Positions 21,327 to 30,451 of a stretch of 64,000 nucleotides of DNA are shown here, piece after piece. Position 1 is the stretch's first letter. Every line of letters starts with the position of its first letter. Under the pieces are notes generated by a model. It saw nothing but the letters and a program-made list of their open reading frames with translations. It was not told where the DNA came from and did not search any database. Origin of the DNA: Eubacterium plexicaudatum ASF492 (lineage in GTDB: Bacteria > Bacillota > Clostridia > Lachnospirales > Lachnospiraceae); assembly GCF_000364225.2 (NCBI RefSeq), contig NZ_AQFT02000001.1:248001-312000 (forward strand), read 5' to 3'. A program made the position numbers and the translations under genes.

Positions 21327-22526
21327 ATGGAAGGAAAAAAATTTAAACTGGGGCTTGTTCCGAAACTGATCATTGCAATTATCGTCGGTATACTGATCGG
21401 ACAGTTTCTGCCGGAGCCGGTTTGTCGGCTGGTAGTGACGTTATCCGGCATTTTCAGTACCTTTTTAAAATTTGTGATTCCACTTATGATTCTGGCTTAT
21501 GTAACGATGGGAATTGCGGATTTGTCGCAGGGTGCGGGAAAGCTTTTGATGATTACGGTGCTGCTGGCATATTCGTCAACGTTGATTGCCGGGTCGGGTT
21601 CCTATCTCGTATCTTCTTCTCTGTTTCCGAGTTTTATGAGTGCGGAAGCGCTGGAACAGATTGAGGCGACGGCCGGAGTTTCCGTAGAGTCCTATTTCAG
21701 TCTGTCGATTACACCGCTTATGGATACGCTGTCCGCAGTTGTTCTGGCATTTATCCTGGGACTGTGTCTGTCCGCGATGAAAGGCAAGGAGATCGGAAAT
21801 ACATTTTATGACTGCTTTAAAGACTTTTCCGGTATTATTGACAAGGTGCTGCATACTGTCATTATTCCGTTTCTTCCGCTGTATATTTGCGGTACTTTTG
21901 CCGATATGACCAGATCCGGTAAAACGTTTGCAATTTTAGGTATTTTATGGAAAGTATTCCTTGTTGTTATTCTTATGCATATGGTTTGTATTGTTATTCA
22001 GTTTTGCATTGCCGGTGCGGTCAGCAAAAAGAATCCTCTTACGCTGATTAAAAATCAGATTCCGGGGTACACTACGGCATTGGGTACACAGTCTTCTGCC
22101 GCAACGATTCCGGTTAATCTGCAGTGTGCGGCTGCGGATGGTGTCAGCGAACAGATTCGCAACTTTGTGGTGCCGCTTTGCGCGAATATTCATATGGCCG
22201 GCTCCATGATTACCATTTCAGCCTGTGCGACGGCGGTATGTCTTATGAACCAGCTGCCGATCAGCCTGATGTCGGTTATTCCGTTTATTATGACGCTTGG
22301 TGTTGCGATGGTAGCTTCTCCGGGAGCGCCGGGCGGTTCTATTATGACCGCACTGCCATTTTTATATATGGTTTTCGGAGCGGAAGCGGGGAATCCGGAC
22401 GGCCCGATCTGTGCGATTATGGTTGCGCTCTACATAACGCAGGATTCTTTTGGAACAGCCTGCAATATATCCGGAGACAATGCGATTGGCATTATCGTAG
22501 ATACGATTTATAAAAATTTATTATGA
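21327..22526 (+). CDS. dicarboxylate/amino acid:cation symporter (SstT/GltP-like)
   Basis: A 399-residue membrane transporter of the DAACS family. It has eight or so hydrophobic helices, the serine-rich reentrant loop TTALGTQSSAATIPVNLQCA (about 250-270), and the second loop MVASPGAPGGSIMTALPF followed by TQDSFGTACNISGDNA with the conserved Asn/Asp ligands. Cotransport with Na+ or H+ is the family mechanism. Its position directly before both serine dehydratase subunits suggests serine or threonine as substrate. Confidence 0.88.
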   Translation: MEGKKFKLGLVPKLIIAIIVGILIGQFLPEPVCRLVVTLSGIFSTFLKFVIPLMILAYVTMGIADLSQGAGKLLMITVLLAYSSTLIAGSGSYLVSSSLFPSFMSAEALEQIEATAGVSVESYFSLSITPLMDTLSAVVLAFILGLCLSAMKGKEIGNTFYDCFKDFSGIIDKVLHTVIIPFLPLYICGTFADMTRSGKTFAILGILWKVFLVVILMHMVCIVIQFCIAGAVSKKNPLTLIKNQIPGYTTALGTQSSAATIPVNLQCAAADGVSEQIRNFVVPLCANIHMAGSMITISACATAVCLMNQLPISLMSVIPFIMTLGVAMVASPGAPGGSIMTALPFLYMVFGAEAGNPDGPICAIMVALYITQDSFGTACNISGDNAIGIIVDTIYKNLL

Positions 22527-22552
22527 AAAATGCATAATGCAGGAGGAAAACA

Positions 22553-23221
22553 ATGTCATTTATAAGTGTGTTTGATGTACTTGGCCCTAATATGATCGGG
22601 CCTTCCAGCTCCCATACGGCGGGAGCCTGTGCCATTGCACATCTGGCACAAAAAATGAAAAGCGGTATTTTAAAAGAAGTTACCTTTACGTTATATGGAT
22701 CGTTTGCCAAAACTTATCATGGGCATGGCACGGATCGTGCGCTTTTGGGCGGCATTATGGGGTTTGCAACCGATGATGTGCGCATCAGAGATTCTTTTGA
22801 TATTGCAAAAGAGCGCGGGATAACCTACCGTTTTGTACCGGATGAAAAAGAGAGCGACGTGCATCCGAATACGGTCGATATCGAAATGGTCAATGACAGC
22901 GGTACGCATACGATAGTCCGCGGCGAATCTTTGGGCGGCGGAAAGGTAAGAATTGTGCGGATTAACCAAGTCCAGGTGGATTTTACAGGGGAATACAACG
23001 CGGTCATTATTATCCAAAGAGACAGACCGGGTGTTGCGGCTCATATTACAAAAGAGTTAAGTGACAGAGGAGTGAATATTGCTTTTATGCGTTTGTTTCG
23101 GGAATCTAAGGGAGAAAAAGCGTATACGATCGTGGAATCGGACAGCAGATTGCCGGAAGATATTACCGGGAAACTTTTGGAAAACCCGAATATACAGGAT
23201 GTAATGCTGGTGCAGGAGTAG
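22553..23221 (+). CDS. sdaAB: L-serine ammonia-lyase, iron-sulfur-dependent, beta subunit
   Basis: 222 residues. MSFISVFDVLGPNMIGPSSS is the hallmark N-terminus (GPSSSHTAGA, substrate-binding), and an ACT domain fills the C-terminal third (NAVIIIQRDRPGVAAHITKEL). It pairs with the alpha subunit just downstream to form the oxygen-sensitive [4Fe-4S] enzyme that turns serine into pyruvate and ammonia. AGGAGG precedes the ATG. Confidence 0.95.
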   Translation: MSFISVFDVLGPNMIGPSSSHTAGACAIAHLAQKMKSGILKEVTFTLYGSFAKTYHGHGTDRALLGGIMGFATDDVRIRDSFDIAKERGITYRFVPDEKESDVHPNTVDIEMVNDSGTHTIVRGESLGGGKVRIVRINQVQVDFTGEYNAVIIIQRDRPGVAAHITKELSDRGVNIAFMRLFRESKGEKAYTIVESDSRLPEDITGKLLENPNIQDVMLVQE

Positions 23222-23235
23222 GAGGAAAATAAGTT

Positions 23236-24099
23236 ATGACTGATTTTAAAAGTGCCAAAGAGCTGTTGGAAATCTGCAGTCACAATCAGCAAAGAATATC
23301 GGATGTGATGAAACAGCGGGAGTGTGATCTTGGTGAAGTTCCTATGGATCAGGTCTGTTATCGAATGAAAAAAGCACTGGAAATTATGCGCCAGTCTGCC
23401 ATGACACCGTTGAAAACGCCGGTAAAGTCCATGGGAGGGCTGATCGGAGGAGAAGCAAAGAAACTGGATCTGCATCAGAGCAAGGGAAAAAGTATTTGTG
23501 GAAAGGTGCTTGGACGTGGAATCACTTACGCTATGGCAGTACTGGAAGTCAATGCTTCGATGGGCGTCATTGTGGCGGCGCCTACGGCAGGCTCTGCGGG
23601 CATTGTCCCGGGCTTGCTGCTGGCGCTGCAGCAGGAATATCACATTTCCGATGAACGGATGATTGATGCATTGTTTCATACAGGTGCGATCGGATATCTT
23701 GCCATGCGTAACGCAACGGTAGCAGGTGCGGTAGGAGGCTGTCAGGCAGAGGTGGGCGTTGCGTCTGCCATGGCTGCCTCTGCCGCTGTGGAACTGATGG
23801 GAGGAACACCGCAGCAAAGTCTGTCTGCCGCATCCACCGTTTTAATGAATATGCTTGGACTGGTATGTGATCCGGTAGGCGGTCTGGTAGAATACCCATG
23901 TCAGAACCGCAACGCGGCGGGTGTCGCCAATGCACTGATTGCTGCGGAAATGGCGCTTTCCGGAATTCATCAGCTGATTCCTTTTGATGAAATGTTAGAT
24001 ACGATGTATCAGGTAGGAAAGCGGATTCCTTACGAATTGCGGGAAACGGCTCTGGGCGGCTGTGCCGCATCGCCTTCGGGATGTCAGTTTTGTCACTGA
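23236..24099 (+). CDS. sdaAA: L-serine ammonia-lyase, iron-sulfur-dependent, alpha subunit
   Basis: 287 residues carrying the catalytic Fe-S domain: APTAGSAGIVPGLLLALQ, GAVGGCQAEVGVASAMAAS, MNMLGLVCDPVGGLVEYPCQ and the C-terminal GGCAASPSGCQFC cysteines that hold the cluster. It starts 14 bases after sdaAB with AGGAGG. Together with the symporter it forms a serine uptake and catabolism operon. Confidence 0.95.
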   Translation: MTDFKSAKELLEICSHNQQRISDVMKQRECDLGEVPMDQVCYRMKKALEIMRQSAMTPLKTPVKSMGGLIGGEAKKLDLHQSKGKSICGKVLGRGITYAMAVLEVNASMGVIVAAPTAGSAGIVPGLLLALQQEYHISDERMIDALFHTGAIGYLAMRNATVAGAVGGCQAEVGVASAMAASAAVELMGGTPQQSLSAASTVLMNMLGLVCDPVGGLVEYPCQNRNAAGVANALIAAEMALSGIHQLIPFDEMLDTMYQVGKRIPYELRETALGGCAASPSGCQFCH

Positions 24100-24125
24100 C
24101 GGGAGCGAACAGATTTAACATATGG

Positions 24126-24158
24126 GCAGGAAATCGGAAACGGTTTCCTGCTTTTTTT
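24126..24158 (+). terminator. terminator after sdaAA
   Basis: GCAGGAAA pairs with TTTCCTGC, followed by seven T's. Confidence 0.88.
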
Positions 24159-24209
24159 AACACGCTCCGGTCTGTGATATTGGATTTGTCTGAGGATTGC
24201 GTTTATGCG

Positions 24210-25304
24210 TTACATGTGCGCATCATAAAAATCCACAAAGTCCCCGAACAATTCCAAATTCAGTGAATGATACCATTTTTCCTGATCAAGGTGTTGGTAT
24301 ATATAACTGGCTTTATCCTCCGAAAACCGTTCTCTGTTTTCTTCAGCGTGATAGTTGTAATCAAGTGTTTGCAGCCATGCATCAAGTTCCGAATGAAATG
24401 CATTGCGATACGTCTCATCATTGAAATAGTTATGTCCTTTATTCTCAAGAGGAACGAAGCTGAAACGGGAATCATCCCGATACTTTTCATAATAAATGTC
24501 GTAGCCGTATTCGACCGGAACAACTTCATCATCGAAGCTATGTACAATCTTAATCGCGGCATTGCTCTTTGCAAAGCCATCCATCGCAGTATTTGAGGCA
24601 TACTTGCCGTACCGAATTTTCTCATGCAGTTTCACAAACGGTAACATCAAATAAATACCATTCCCTGCCTGCTTTTTTCCTTCTGCTTCAAACAGACTCG
24701 CCGAAGCGTTAAAACCGGAACACGCGATAACGGCTTTTACTTCGGGATGGTAGGTAAGTACGCTGCAAACACTGTAACCGCCCCAGCTATGCCCAAATAG
24801 AGCAATTGGCAGATTTGGGAAATTTCCGCTTTCTTCCACAAACGTGATTGCATGGTCAAGGTCTATGACTCCCTGTGGAAGTCCTCCGACGCCTTCCCCT
24901 TCGCTTTCATCATTTCCGGTAGCGTCATAAGAGAAAACATAGTATCCATGACTGGCAAAATAATTTGCACAATCCATGTAAGAACTATGTCCGCCTCCGC
25001 CAAAGCCATGTGCCATTACAATAATACCATGTTGGTCTTCTCCTGATTGATACAGATATCCTGCCAGCTTCTGCCCTTTATCGGAACGAAACTCATATTT
25101 CGTGCGCTGCAGTCCGTCAAAGTCATCAACGTGCGGTGTAAGCGGCTCATAGCTTTCGAATCGCAGGTTAAAATTCTCGTTATATACCATTACGGACAAT
25201 GCCCAATCACCGGCAATCATGAGTATGGTTACGATCGATAATACAATCAGGAGAATCTTTTTCTTTTTAGATTTTGGTTTAAATATTCGAACAAATCTAA
25301 ACAT
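24210..25304 (-). CDS. membrane-anchored alpha/beta hydrolase
   Basis: About 364 residues: a basic start and one transmembrane helix (KKKILLIVLSIVTILMIAGD), then an alpha/beta-hydrolase fold. The oxyanion region is MAHGFGGGGHSS, the nucleophile elbow is GHSWGG, the acid is in HSFDDEVVP, and the histidine is in ENKGHNYF, giving a complete Ser-Asp-His triad. It faces the outside. The ATG at 25304 overlaps the end of the acetyltransferase gene and has GAGGA eight bases upstream, so the two are co-translated. The substrate is unknown; an ester or peptide is likely. Confidence 0.85.
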   Translation of the reverse strand: MFRFVRIFKPKSKKKKILLIVLSIVTILMIAGDWALSVMVYNENFNLRFESYEPLTPHVDDFDGLQRTKYEFRSDKGQKLAGYLYQSGEDQHGIIVMAHGFGGGGHSSYMDCANYFASHGYYVFSYDATGNDESEGEGVGGLPQGVIDLDHAITFVEESGNFPNLPIALFGHSWGGYSVCSVLTYHPEVKAVIACSGFNASASLFEAEGKKQAGNGIYLMLPFVKLHEKIRYGKYASNTAMDGFAKSNAAIKIVHSFDDEVVPVEYGYDIYYEKYRDDSRFSFVPLENKGHNYFNDETYRNAFHSELDAWLQTLDYNYHAEENRERFSEDKASYIYQHLDQEKWYHSLNLELFGDFVDFYDAHM

Positions 25305-25902
25305 TGCACATATCCTCATTTATTTTTCGAATTACACGGCACGGGTTGCCCACTGCCAGTGAGTTCTTCGGTATATTTTTTGTGACAACGCTTCCGGCTC
25401 CTATGACGGATCCTTCACCGATTGCTACTCCCGGAAGAACAATGACACCGCCGCCCAGCCAACAGCCATCTCCGATTTTTATGGGCAATGCATAAGTACG
25501 GCAAAAATACTGTTCCGTCTCTTCCTTCCGGTCCGGAGTAAGCCTCTCCGATAACGGGACGGGGTGTGTTGCCGTATAGAGCTGCACATTGGAAGCAATC
25601 AGCACATTATCGCCAATAGTGATTTTATTGCAGTCTACAAATGTACAGTTCATATTTACGGAAACATTGTTTCCTATATGGATATTTTGTCCATAGTCGC
25701 AGATAAAGGGGAGTCCGACAGATACATTTGTGCCGATTTCTCCGAATAACTGTTGAAGGATATGTCGTTTTTCTTCTTTTTGTTCATATGCAAGGGCATG
25801 ATATTCCTGCAGCAGTTTCCTTGCGTTGCTTTTCATATCCAAAAAGATTTTATCGTGGCAGTTGTAATATTCTCCTGCCGTACATTTTTCCAATTCGGTC
25901 AT
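25297..25902 (-). CDS. sugar O-acetyltransferase (maltose/galactoside acetyltransferase-like)
   Basis: 201 residues with an N-terminal helical cap (TAGEYYNCHDKIFLDMKSNA) and a left-handed beta-helix of hexapeptide repeats (IHIGNNVSVNMNCTFVD, ITIGDNVLIASNV, GEGSVIGAGSVVTKNI). The catalytic His is in YTATHPV and the end is the canonical NSLAVGNPCRVIRKI. The ATG at 25902 follows GGAGGTGATC; a longer reading adds seven residues. It is the first gene of the pair with the hydrolase. An IS inserted at 25921-26830 now separates it from its original upstream DNA. Confidence 0.92.
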   Translation of the reverse strand: MTELEKCTAGEYYNCHDKIFLDMKSNARKLLQEYHALAYEQKEEKRHILQQLFGEIGTNVSVGLPFICDYGQNIHIGNNVSVNMNCTFVDCNKITIGDNVLIASNVQLYTATHPVPLSERLTPDRKEETEQYFCRTYALPIKIGDGCWLGGGVIVLPGVAIGEGSVIGAGSVVTKNIPKNSLAVGNPCRVIRKINEDMCNV

Positions 25903-25926
25903 GGGATCACCTCCATGTTTCATGTT

Positions 25927-26824
25927 GAGTACTCTCGGAAACTCACAGCCCTTGAAAATACTGCCGTTCCAAAGTGCTCCATTTTTTCTTTACCTCCATT
26001 TTTCAGTGGATTTTTTACATATTTTCTTTATTCTTTCAGAAAATTTTCAAATCCCTATTGAACAACCTGCCAGTTTGTGCGGCTGTCAACCAGACGCAGA
26101 TCCTGCGTTCCCTGATTCTTATGCTGCATCAGGGTTTTACAGGCATTACCGCCTGGGTGGAAAAGCTAAACTCCGACTCCCTGCCGGCTCTTTTAATTGG
26201 CTGCACCCCGCACTCCCTGCCGCCGCTTGGCTCTTATTATGATTTTATTGACCGCCTCTGGCTCCAGGATAAACAGTTCCAAAAATCCGCCGGAAAAGAT
26301 CTTTTCCCCGCTGATAAAAACAGAAAGCCTGCCAATAAACCTGGAAAAGGAAAAAAACTTCCTAACCGCCATCCTGACATTACAAAAATTATGGCTAGGG
26401 AAGCTGTTTCCAGGGATGAATTCCCTTTTTATTACGAAAAGCTTCTCCAGCAGGTATTCTGTGCCTCTGCCGTTACCCCATCCATGCAGCGCGGCCTTAT
26501 CCATAAAGACGGCATCACGCTTTCCGGTGACGGGACCTGCGTCCATACACATGCCAGCCCTTATGGGCATAAAGTGTGCGGCTGTCCGGACCATGGACAG
26601 GCCCGATGTAACTGTCCGCGCCATTATTCTGATCCGGATGCCCATTGGGGCTGGGACAGTGATCTTGGAACTTAGCATTCTATAGCACAAGGGAGAAGTG
26701 CGCCCAAAATTAAGAACTACTTTTATAAGCAAATTGGTTGTTGTACATATTCACTGCAGATACTGACCAATGTTCATTTTTGTATAATTTTCAATCCACT
26801 ATTCAAGAGTTTCCGAGAGTACTC
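25927..26824 (+). mobile_element. internally deleted insertion sequence with intact ends
   Basis: Perfect 18-base terminal inverted repeats, GAGTACTCTCGGAAACTC at 25927-25944 and its complement at 26807-26824, enclose 898 bases. The element is flanked by the 6-base direct repeat CATGTT (25921-25926 and 26825-26830), a target-site duplication. Inside is only part of a transposase gene. The ends look fresh, so the element may have moved in its shortened form, helped by a full-length relative elsewhere. It lies 19 bases upstream of the acetyltransferase start and probably altered that gene's promoter. Confidence 0.85.
25974..26675 (+). pseudogene. transposase, N-terminal half only
   Basis: An open frame of 233 residues without a proper start. 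It has a DDE-transposase N-region: ILRSLILMLHQGFTGITAWV, LGSYYDFIDRLW, GDGTCVHTHASPYG (first catalytic Asp region), CNCPRHYSDPDAHWGWDSD. The frame stops right after this, where full-length relatives continue for about 200 residues with the remaining catalytic residues. I cannot name the IS family firmly; IS4- or IS1182-like is my best guess. Confidence 0.65.
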
Positions 26825-26940
26825 CATGTTATGTGTCCAATTTTTGTTGACCGGTAGTGCCTTATCAACGATTCGATGTGCCGTGGCGTCCATCCGAGGA
26901 AGAGCGTGCCAGACGCAGGGCATTTTGCTGTTCGGTAGAA

Positions 26941-26992
26941 ATCTAAAATATAAGCGATATTCTGTTAAGGGAATGCTGCTTATATTTTAGAT
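26941..26992. repeat. 15-base inverted repeat
   Basis: ATCTAAAATATAAGC at 26941-26955 is perfectly repeated in inverse orientation at 26978-26992, overlapping the last codons of the DUF3368 gene. It could act as a terminator for the toxin-antitoxin pair but lacks a clear T tract. Confidence 0.6.
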
Positions 26993-27493
26993 GGTCTTAT
27001 CTGAGCCAACATAACATAAAACTTTGTTGCATAATCTGCGGCTTAATCTGATATTCTTGTTTAAAAGTATATTCAGACATTTTTCGATTTCCTCTGTAGA
27101 TAAAATTTTTTTATCGTATGCAAGCATGAAAATGCCAAGCGTGCCAATATATTCAACTGACATTCTTTTTGCGACACTGCGCTCTTTGTGTTCGTCAATC
27201 AGCAGTAAGTCGGCTTGTTTTTCATCATAAATTATCAATGCTTCGCTTTCTCCTGCATCAAGCCCCGTTACATCCCTTAATATTCTTACAGATTTCAAAT
27301 TTTCCGTTTTTTCAACTTTTAAAAACGGGCATCCGGAAATTTTATCCCTTTCGTTTTTAAATAAGGGATTAATGGTTAGTTCATCATAAACAGCTTCGGG
27401 AATTATTACACTCTCATAGAGTTTCTGCAGCAGGTCCAGTCTTCCGGCTTTTAGCAGAGAAAGGATTGGTGTAGTATCAGAAATAACAATCAT
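26987..27493 (-). CDS. DUF3368 PIN-like domain protein (putative toxin)
   Basis: 168 residues with PIN-domain ribonuclease features: ISDTTPILSL at the N-terminus (first acidic residue), IIPEAVYDEL, GLDAGESEALIIYDEKQADLLLIDEHKERSVAKR (acidic cluster), and GTLGIFMLAYDKKIL. It overlaps the upstream UPF0175 gene by four bases, the usual arrangement for a type II toxin-antitoxin pair in which the PIN protein is the toxin. Toxicity is inferred from family only. Confidence 0.85.
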   Translation of the reverse strand: MIVISDTTPILSLLKAGRLDLLQKLYESVIIPEAVYDELTINPLFKNERDKISGCPFLKVEKTENLKSVRILRDVTGLDAGESEALIIYDEKQADLLLIDEHKERSVAKRMSVEYIGTLGIFMLAYDKKILSTEEIEKCLNILLNKNIRLSRRLCNKVLCYVGSDKTI

Positions 27494-27765
27494 ATGTTTT
27501 TTCCTGCCAGTTTTTTTACGGTATTGACTTCTTCTTCAAATTCTTCATCAGTCATATCCAGATAGGGTATTCCTAAATTTCCGTATAACTCTATCAGCTC
27601 TGCTTTATGCATTCCTAACAGTTCGGCAGCTTTCCCATGTGATATTGTATCATTGGCTATGCTTGGATAGAGTAAAAGAGCATTGCGCAGCTGCTCTGTA
27701 GTGGTATCCATTATATAAGTTTTGGCACTAGCGGGAATTTTAAGTTTAATATCTGTCATTAACAT
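27490..27765 (-). CDS. UPF0175 family protein (putative antitoxin)
   Basis: A 91-residue protein of the UPF0175 family: ALLLYPSIANDTISHGKAAE followed by LLGMHKAELIELYGNLGIPY. The helix-turn-helix-like segment around SHGKAAELLGMHKAEL suggests DNA binding and self-repression. AAAGGATG lies before the first ATG. It is translationally coupled to the DUF3368 gene. Confidence 0.85.
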   Translation of the reverse strand: MLMTDIKLKIPASAKTYIMDTTTEQLRNALLLYPSIANDTISHGKAAELLGMHKAELIELYGNLGIPYLDMTDEEFEEEVNTVKKLAGKNI

Positions 27766-28136
27766 CTGCTCATCCTTTCTTTTATCGTTATTTATTATGA
27801 TGCAGCCTATATAGGTATCGCCTGATTCTTTTAAGATTATTATATTCGTTACAGTTGCATTTTACAAGGAATTTTAAATACAATGTTAATTTTAGTCCTT
27901 TTAATATATTGTGGAATCAGCAGCGGGTCATATTAGACAGAAGATAATCTGTATACCAACCGTTAAAATTAGGCAGTATGATAGGATCAAAAATAGATCA
28001 TGCAATTTCGTAGTTTGAATTTTCATAATAATTTATGACATAGACAAAATATGTCTATGTCGATGCAGGGAGGTGTGGTTTAAAAAACATATTACAGGGG
28101 ATTGGATAAAATAAGCCATGCAACAGGGAGGTGGAT
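27766..28136. other. intergenic region with a 10-base palindrome
   Basis: 371 AT-rich bases between divergent genes. GACATAGACA (28037-28046) and TGTCTATGTC (28052-28061) form a perfect hairpin or operator with a 5-base loop, 76 bases before the small membrane protein start. I see no other gene. Confidence 0.6.
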
Positions 28137-28339
28137 ATGGGTACAAAAGAGGATAAAATACAATTCGCAAGTAAGAGTATTGAAGAATGGCTTAAAATCA
28201 AGGGATTTTGGGCGCGGAGGGGTTCATCGGAGTGGTTGGTGGATCTTTCTTTTTTGTGTTTTTGATGCCGCTGATAGGATGGCGGTTGGGACAAAATTAT
28301 ACTATCATGCAAAAATCGTTGTTTGACCAAAAGAGATAA
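28137..28339 (+). CDS. small membrane protein (frameshifted)
   Basis: The ATG at 28137 follows AGGGAGGTGG. As read it ends early in a nonsense tail. Adding one T to the TTTT at 28206-28209 gives a 67-residue protein with a charged N-terminus (MGTKEDKIQFASKSIEEWLK), a hydrophobic span (GVVGGSFFFVFLMPLIGW), and a short polar tail. This hydropathy is much more protein-like than the uncorrected tail. No family is recognised. Confidence 0.5.
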
Positions 28340-28654
28340 TTAAAAGTGTAACAATATTTGACAATACACTGATAAAAAAGGCGATGGACGATCCTCAAAT
28401 AAGAGACATAGAAAAATGTCTTTTTCAGATAATATCACTTTTTTTAATACAAGTAATGGGAATGGTTAATGAAAATATATGGATGTTTTATACGATTCAC
28501 TTGACTTCCCAGATCAATTATTCCAAAATATATAGAAACAAACAGTTACGAAAAACACAGGTGTAAAGTATGATTTGAATGAATCCGGAGTGTTTTTATT
28601 TTGATAAAGATAATAATAGAATCAGACACAAATTTTTAAGGGGGCTGAATGTAA
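28340..28654. repeat. intergenic region holding repeat A, copy 1
   Basis: Bases 28431-28559 are nearly identical (two substitutions seen over about 125 bases) to 32102-32228. The repeat starts AATATCACTTTTTTTAATA and ends GTTACGAAAAAC. After it the two copies diverge: here it runs into the ATPase gene leader, while at 32229 it runs directly into repeat B. No convincing gene lies inside. Confidence 0.85.
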
Positions 28655-29753
28655 ATGGCAATTCGTTCGATAGATATTTTAAACGTTATGGTTTTTAAGC
28701 GGCAGTGGAGAAAAAATAATGGAGACTGTAAACAAGGAGAAATCAAGGATAGCGATAAGTTTTCGAATGGTTTTCACTTAGATTTTTGCAATGGAATCAA
28801 TGTTTTGATTGGAGAAAACGGAGTAGGAAAAACGACAATTTTAAAAATGATTTATGCAGCGACACAGTGGTCTAATGAGAAAACAGATTCGAATAAAACT
28901 AAAAAATTAACTGATTTTTTTTCGAATAATTTGAAAGATTCGAATAAATTGAAGAATGCAGATAGAAAAGAGGATTACTGCTATTATAAAGTGTCATATG
29001 GTGAGCATACATTTACGGATAGCCTTTCACATAATGGAATTTTCAATTTTGACGATTGGTTAGGATTGAATATACAGTCTGTGTATATTCCATTGACAGA
29101 AATGCTTTCTCATTCGAAAGGATTTTAGCAATGAATCAAAAATACAGCATGCCATATGATGGTACGCAGGTAGATATTATAGTAAATGCCTCATTGCCGG
29201 AAACAAGAGAAATACCTGGGTCATGCAAAGCGGTTTTGAAAGAAATAAGTGATGTGATTGGGGGAATCGTTGTTTTGGAAGATGATATATTTTATGTATT
29301 AAAAAAGGATGGAAGAAAATTGATTTTTCTCTGGAAGCAGAGGGCTTTCGAAAACTTGGTTTGTTATGGAAATTAATACGGAATGGGCTTCTTGAAAAGG
29401 GTACGATCTTGTTATGGGATGAACCCGAGGCAAACTTGAATCCGGAATTATATCCTTTGGTGGTTGGCATATTATTAGAACTGCAGAACAATGGTGTTCA
29501 AGTATTTATTGCTACGCATAGTTATAATTTTGCTAAATATCTGGAAATTAGAAAATCCGGAAAAGAGCAGGTGATGTTCCATAATTTGTATAAAGGCACT
29601 TCAGAGATTCCTCAAGTCCTTAATGACTTTTCCGATGAAAATCACAGTCCGGATGAAGTGTATAGTATTTCTGCCTACAAGATGGAAGATTTGGGGCCAA
29701 ATCATATAATGATGGCAGATAATCGGCTGCTCGATGAGGTTTATAATATGTGA
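28655..29753 (+). CDS. AAA/ABC-type ATPase, OLD/RecF-like (two frameshifts)
   Basis: An ATPase of the AAA_15/AAA_21 type: Walker A GENGVGKT (residues 53-60), Walker B ILLWDEPEANLNPE and the switch histidine VFIATHSYNF near the C-terminus. Two single-base losses split it, at the T run 29123-29126 (corrected HSKGFLAMNQKY) and the A run 29316-29319 (corrected RKIDFSLEAEGFRKLG, which supplies the S-x-G-x-R/K-like signature before Walker B). The corrected length is about 366 residues. GGGGGCTGA precedes the ATG. It lies nine bases before a PD-(D/E)XK-like gene and is AT-richer than the core genes, suggesting transfer. A defence role is inferred. Confidence 0.8.
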
Positions 29754-29761
29754 GGATAAGT

Positions 29762-30289
29762 ATGAAAAATATGTTGATAGATGAAAATGGGGATTACGGC
29801 TTGGAGTATACGAATGCGATTTGGGCATCAGATCAAATGCATCGGGATTATCATACTGCAAAAGTTCCGCTTTCAGATGCAGATTTTCTGCTTGAAGATG
29901 AACAATTCATTATGATTGTAGAATATAAAAATGCAAATACCAGAAAAGCCAGAGATGCAGGTTTTAAAACACCACAATTTGATCCAATGGATGATAAGAA
30001 ATTTACTATGATTATTCGTAAATTTTATGATTTTCTTCATTACGTGCATTTGCTGGGAAAATATAAACCGGTAAAGTATATTTATGTGGTTGAAACACCA
30101 AATGGAGATGAAACAATGCGGAAAAGATTACGTGATAAAATGAAGACGTTATTACCTTTTAATTTGCAGAAAAATTTGGATACAGGGATAACACTTATAA
30201 ATAAAGTTGATGTTCTTTCCATAGATGAGTGGAACAGGCATGATGAATATGGAAAGTATCCGCTGATTAAAATTGAGGAAAGTAATTAA
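29762..30289 (+). CDS. hypothetical protein with PD-(D/E)XK-like motif, ATPase partner
   Basis: 175 residues. The segment SDADFLLEDEQFIMIVEYKN (residues 38-57) has the spacing of a restriction-endonuclease-like core: Asp39/Asp41, then Glu54-Tyr55-Lys56. A beta strand (VKYIYVVETPNG) and basic helix (RKRLRDKMKTLLP) follow. The start at 29762 has GAGGA just upstream within the ATPase stop region, so the genes are coupled. I do not recognise a named family. A nuclease effector controlled by the ATPase is the simplest reading. Confidence 0.65.
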   Translation: MKNMLIDENGDYGLEYTNAIWASDQMHRDYHTAKVPLSDADFLLEDEQFIMIVEYKNANTRKARDAGFKTPQFDPMDDKKFTMIIRKFYDFLHYVHLLGKYKPVKYIYVVETPNGDETMRKRLRDKMKTLLPFNLQKNLDTGITLINKVDVLSIDEWNRHDEYGKYPLIKIEESN

Positions 30290-30360
30290 ATCTGAATCAA
30301 AGGATAAGGCACAGGTTGGATTATGCCAAAATATGATACAAACAAAAATGAGGGATGCTA

Positions 30361-30405
30361 GGAAATATATAAACAAACAAAAAACAGCAAAGGAATTTAT
30401 ATAGG
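30361..30405 (+). repeat. repeat B, copy 1
   Basis: GGAAATATATAAACAAACAA and the next 25 bases match 32229-32271 closely. In both places the repeat ends in AAAGGAATTTATAT, close to the start of a gene. Here it follows the ATPase/nuclease-like pair rather than repeat A. Confidence 0.75.
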
Positions 30406-30451
30406 AAACAGTATAGGGATTAAATGAAATGATACGGAGGATGGATTGTTT

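Noticed and set aside
23041..23817. Long minus-strand frame opposite sdaAA/sdaAB (258 codons)
   Set aside because: It is a codon-bias shadow of two clear serine dehydratase genes, with no ribosome site.
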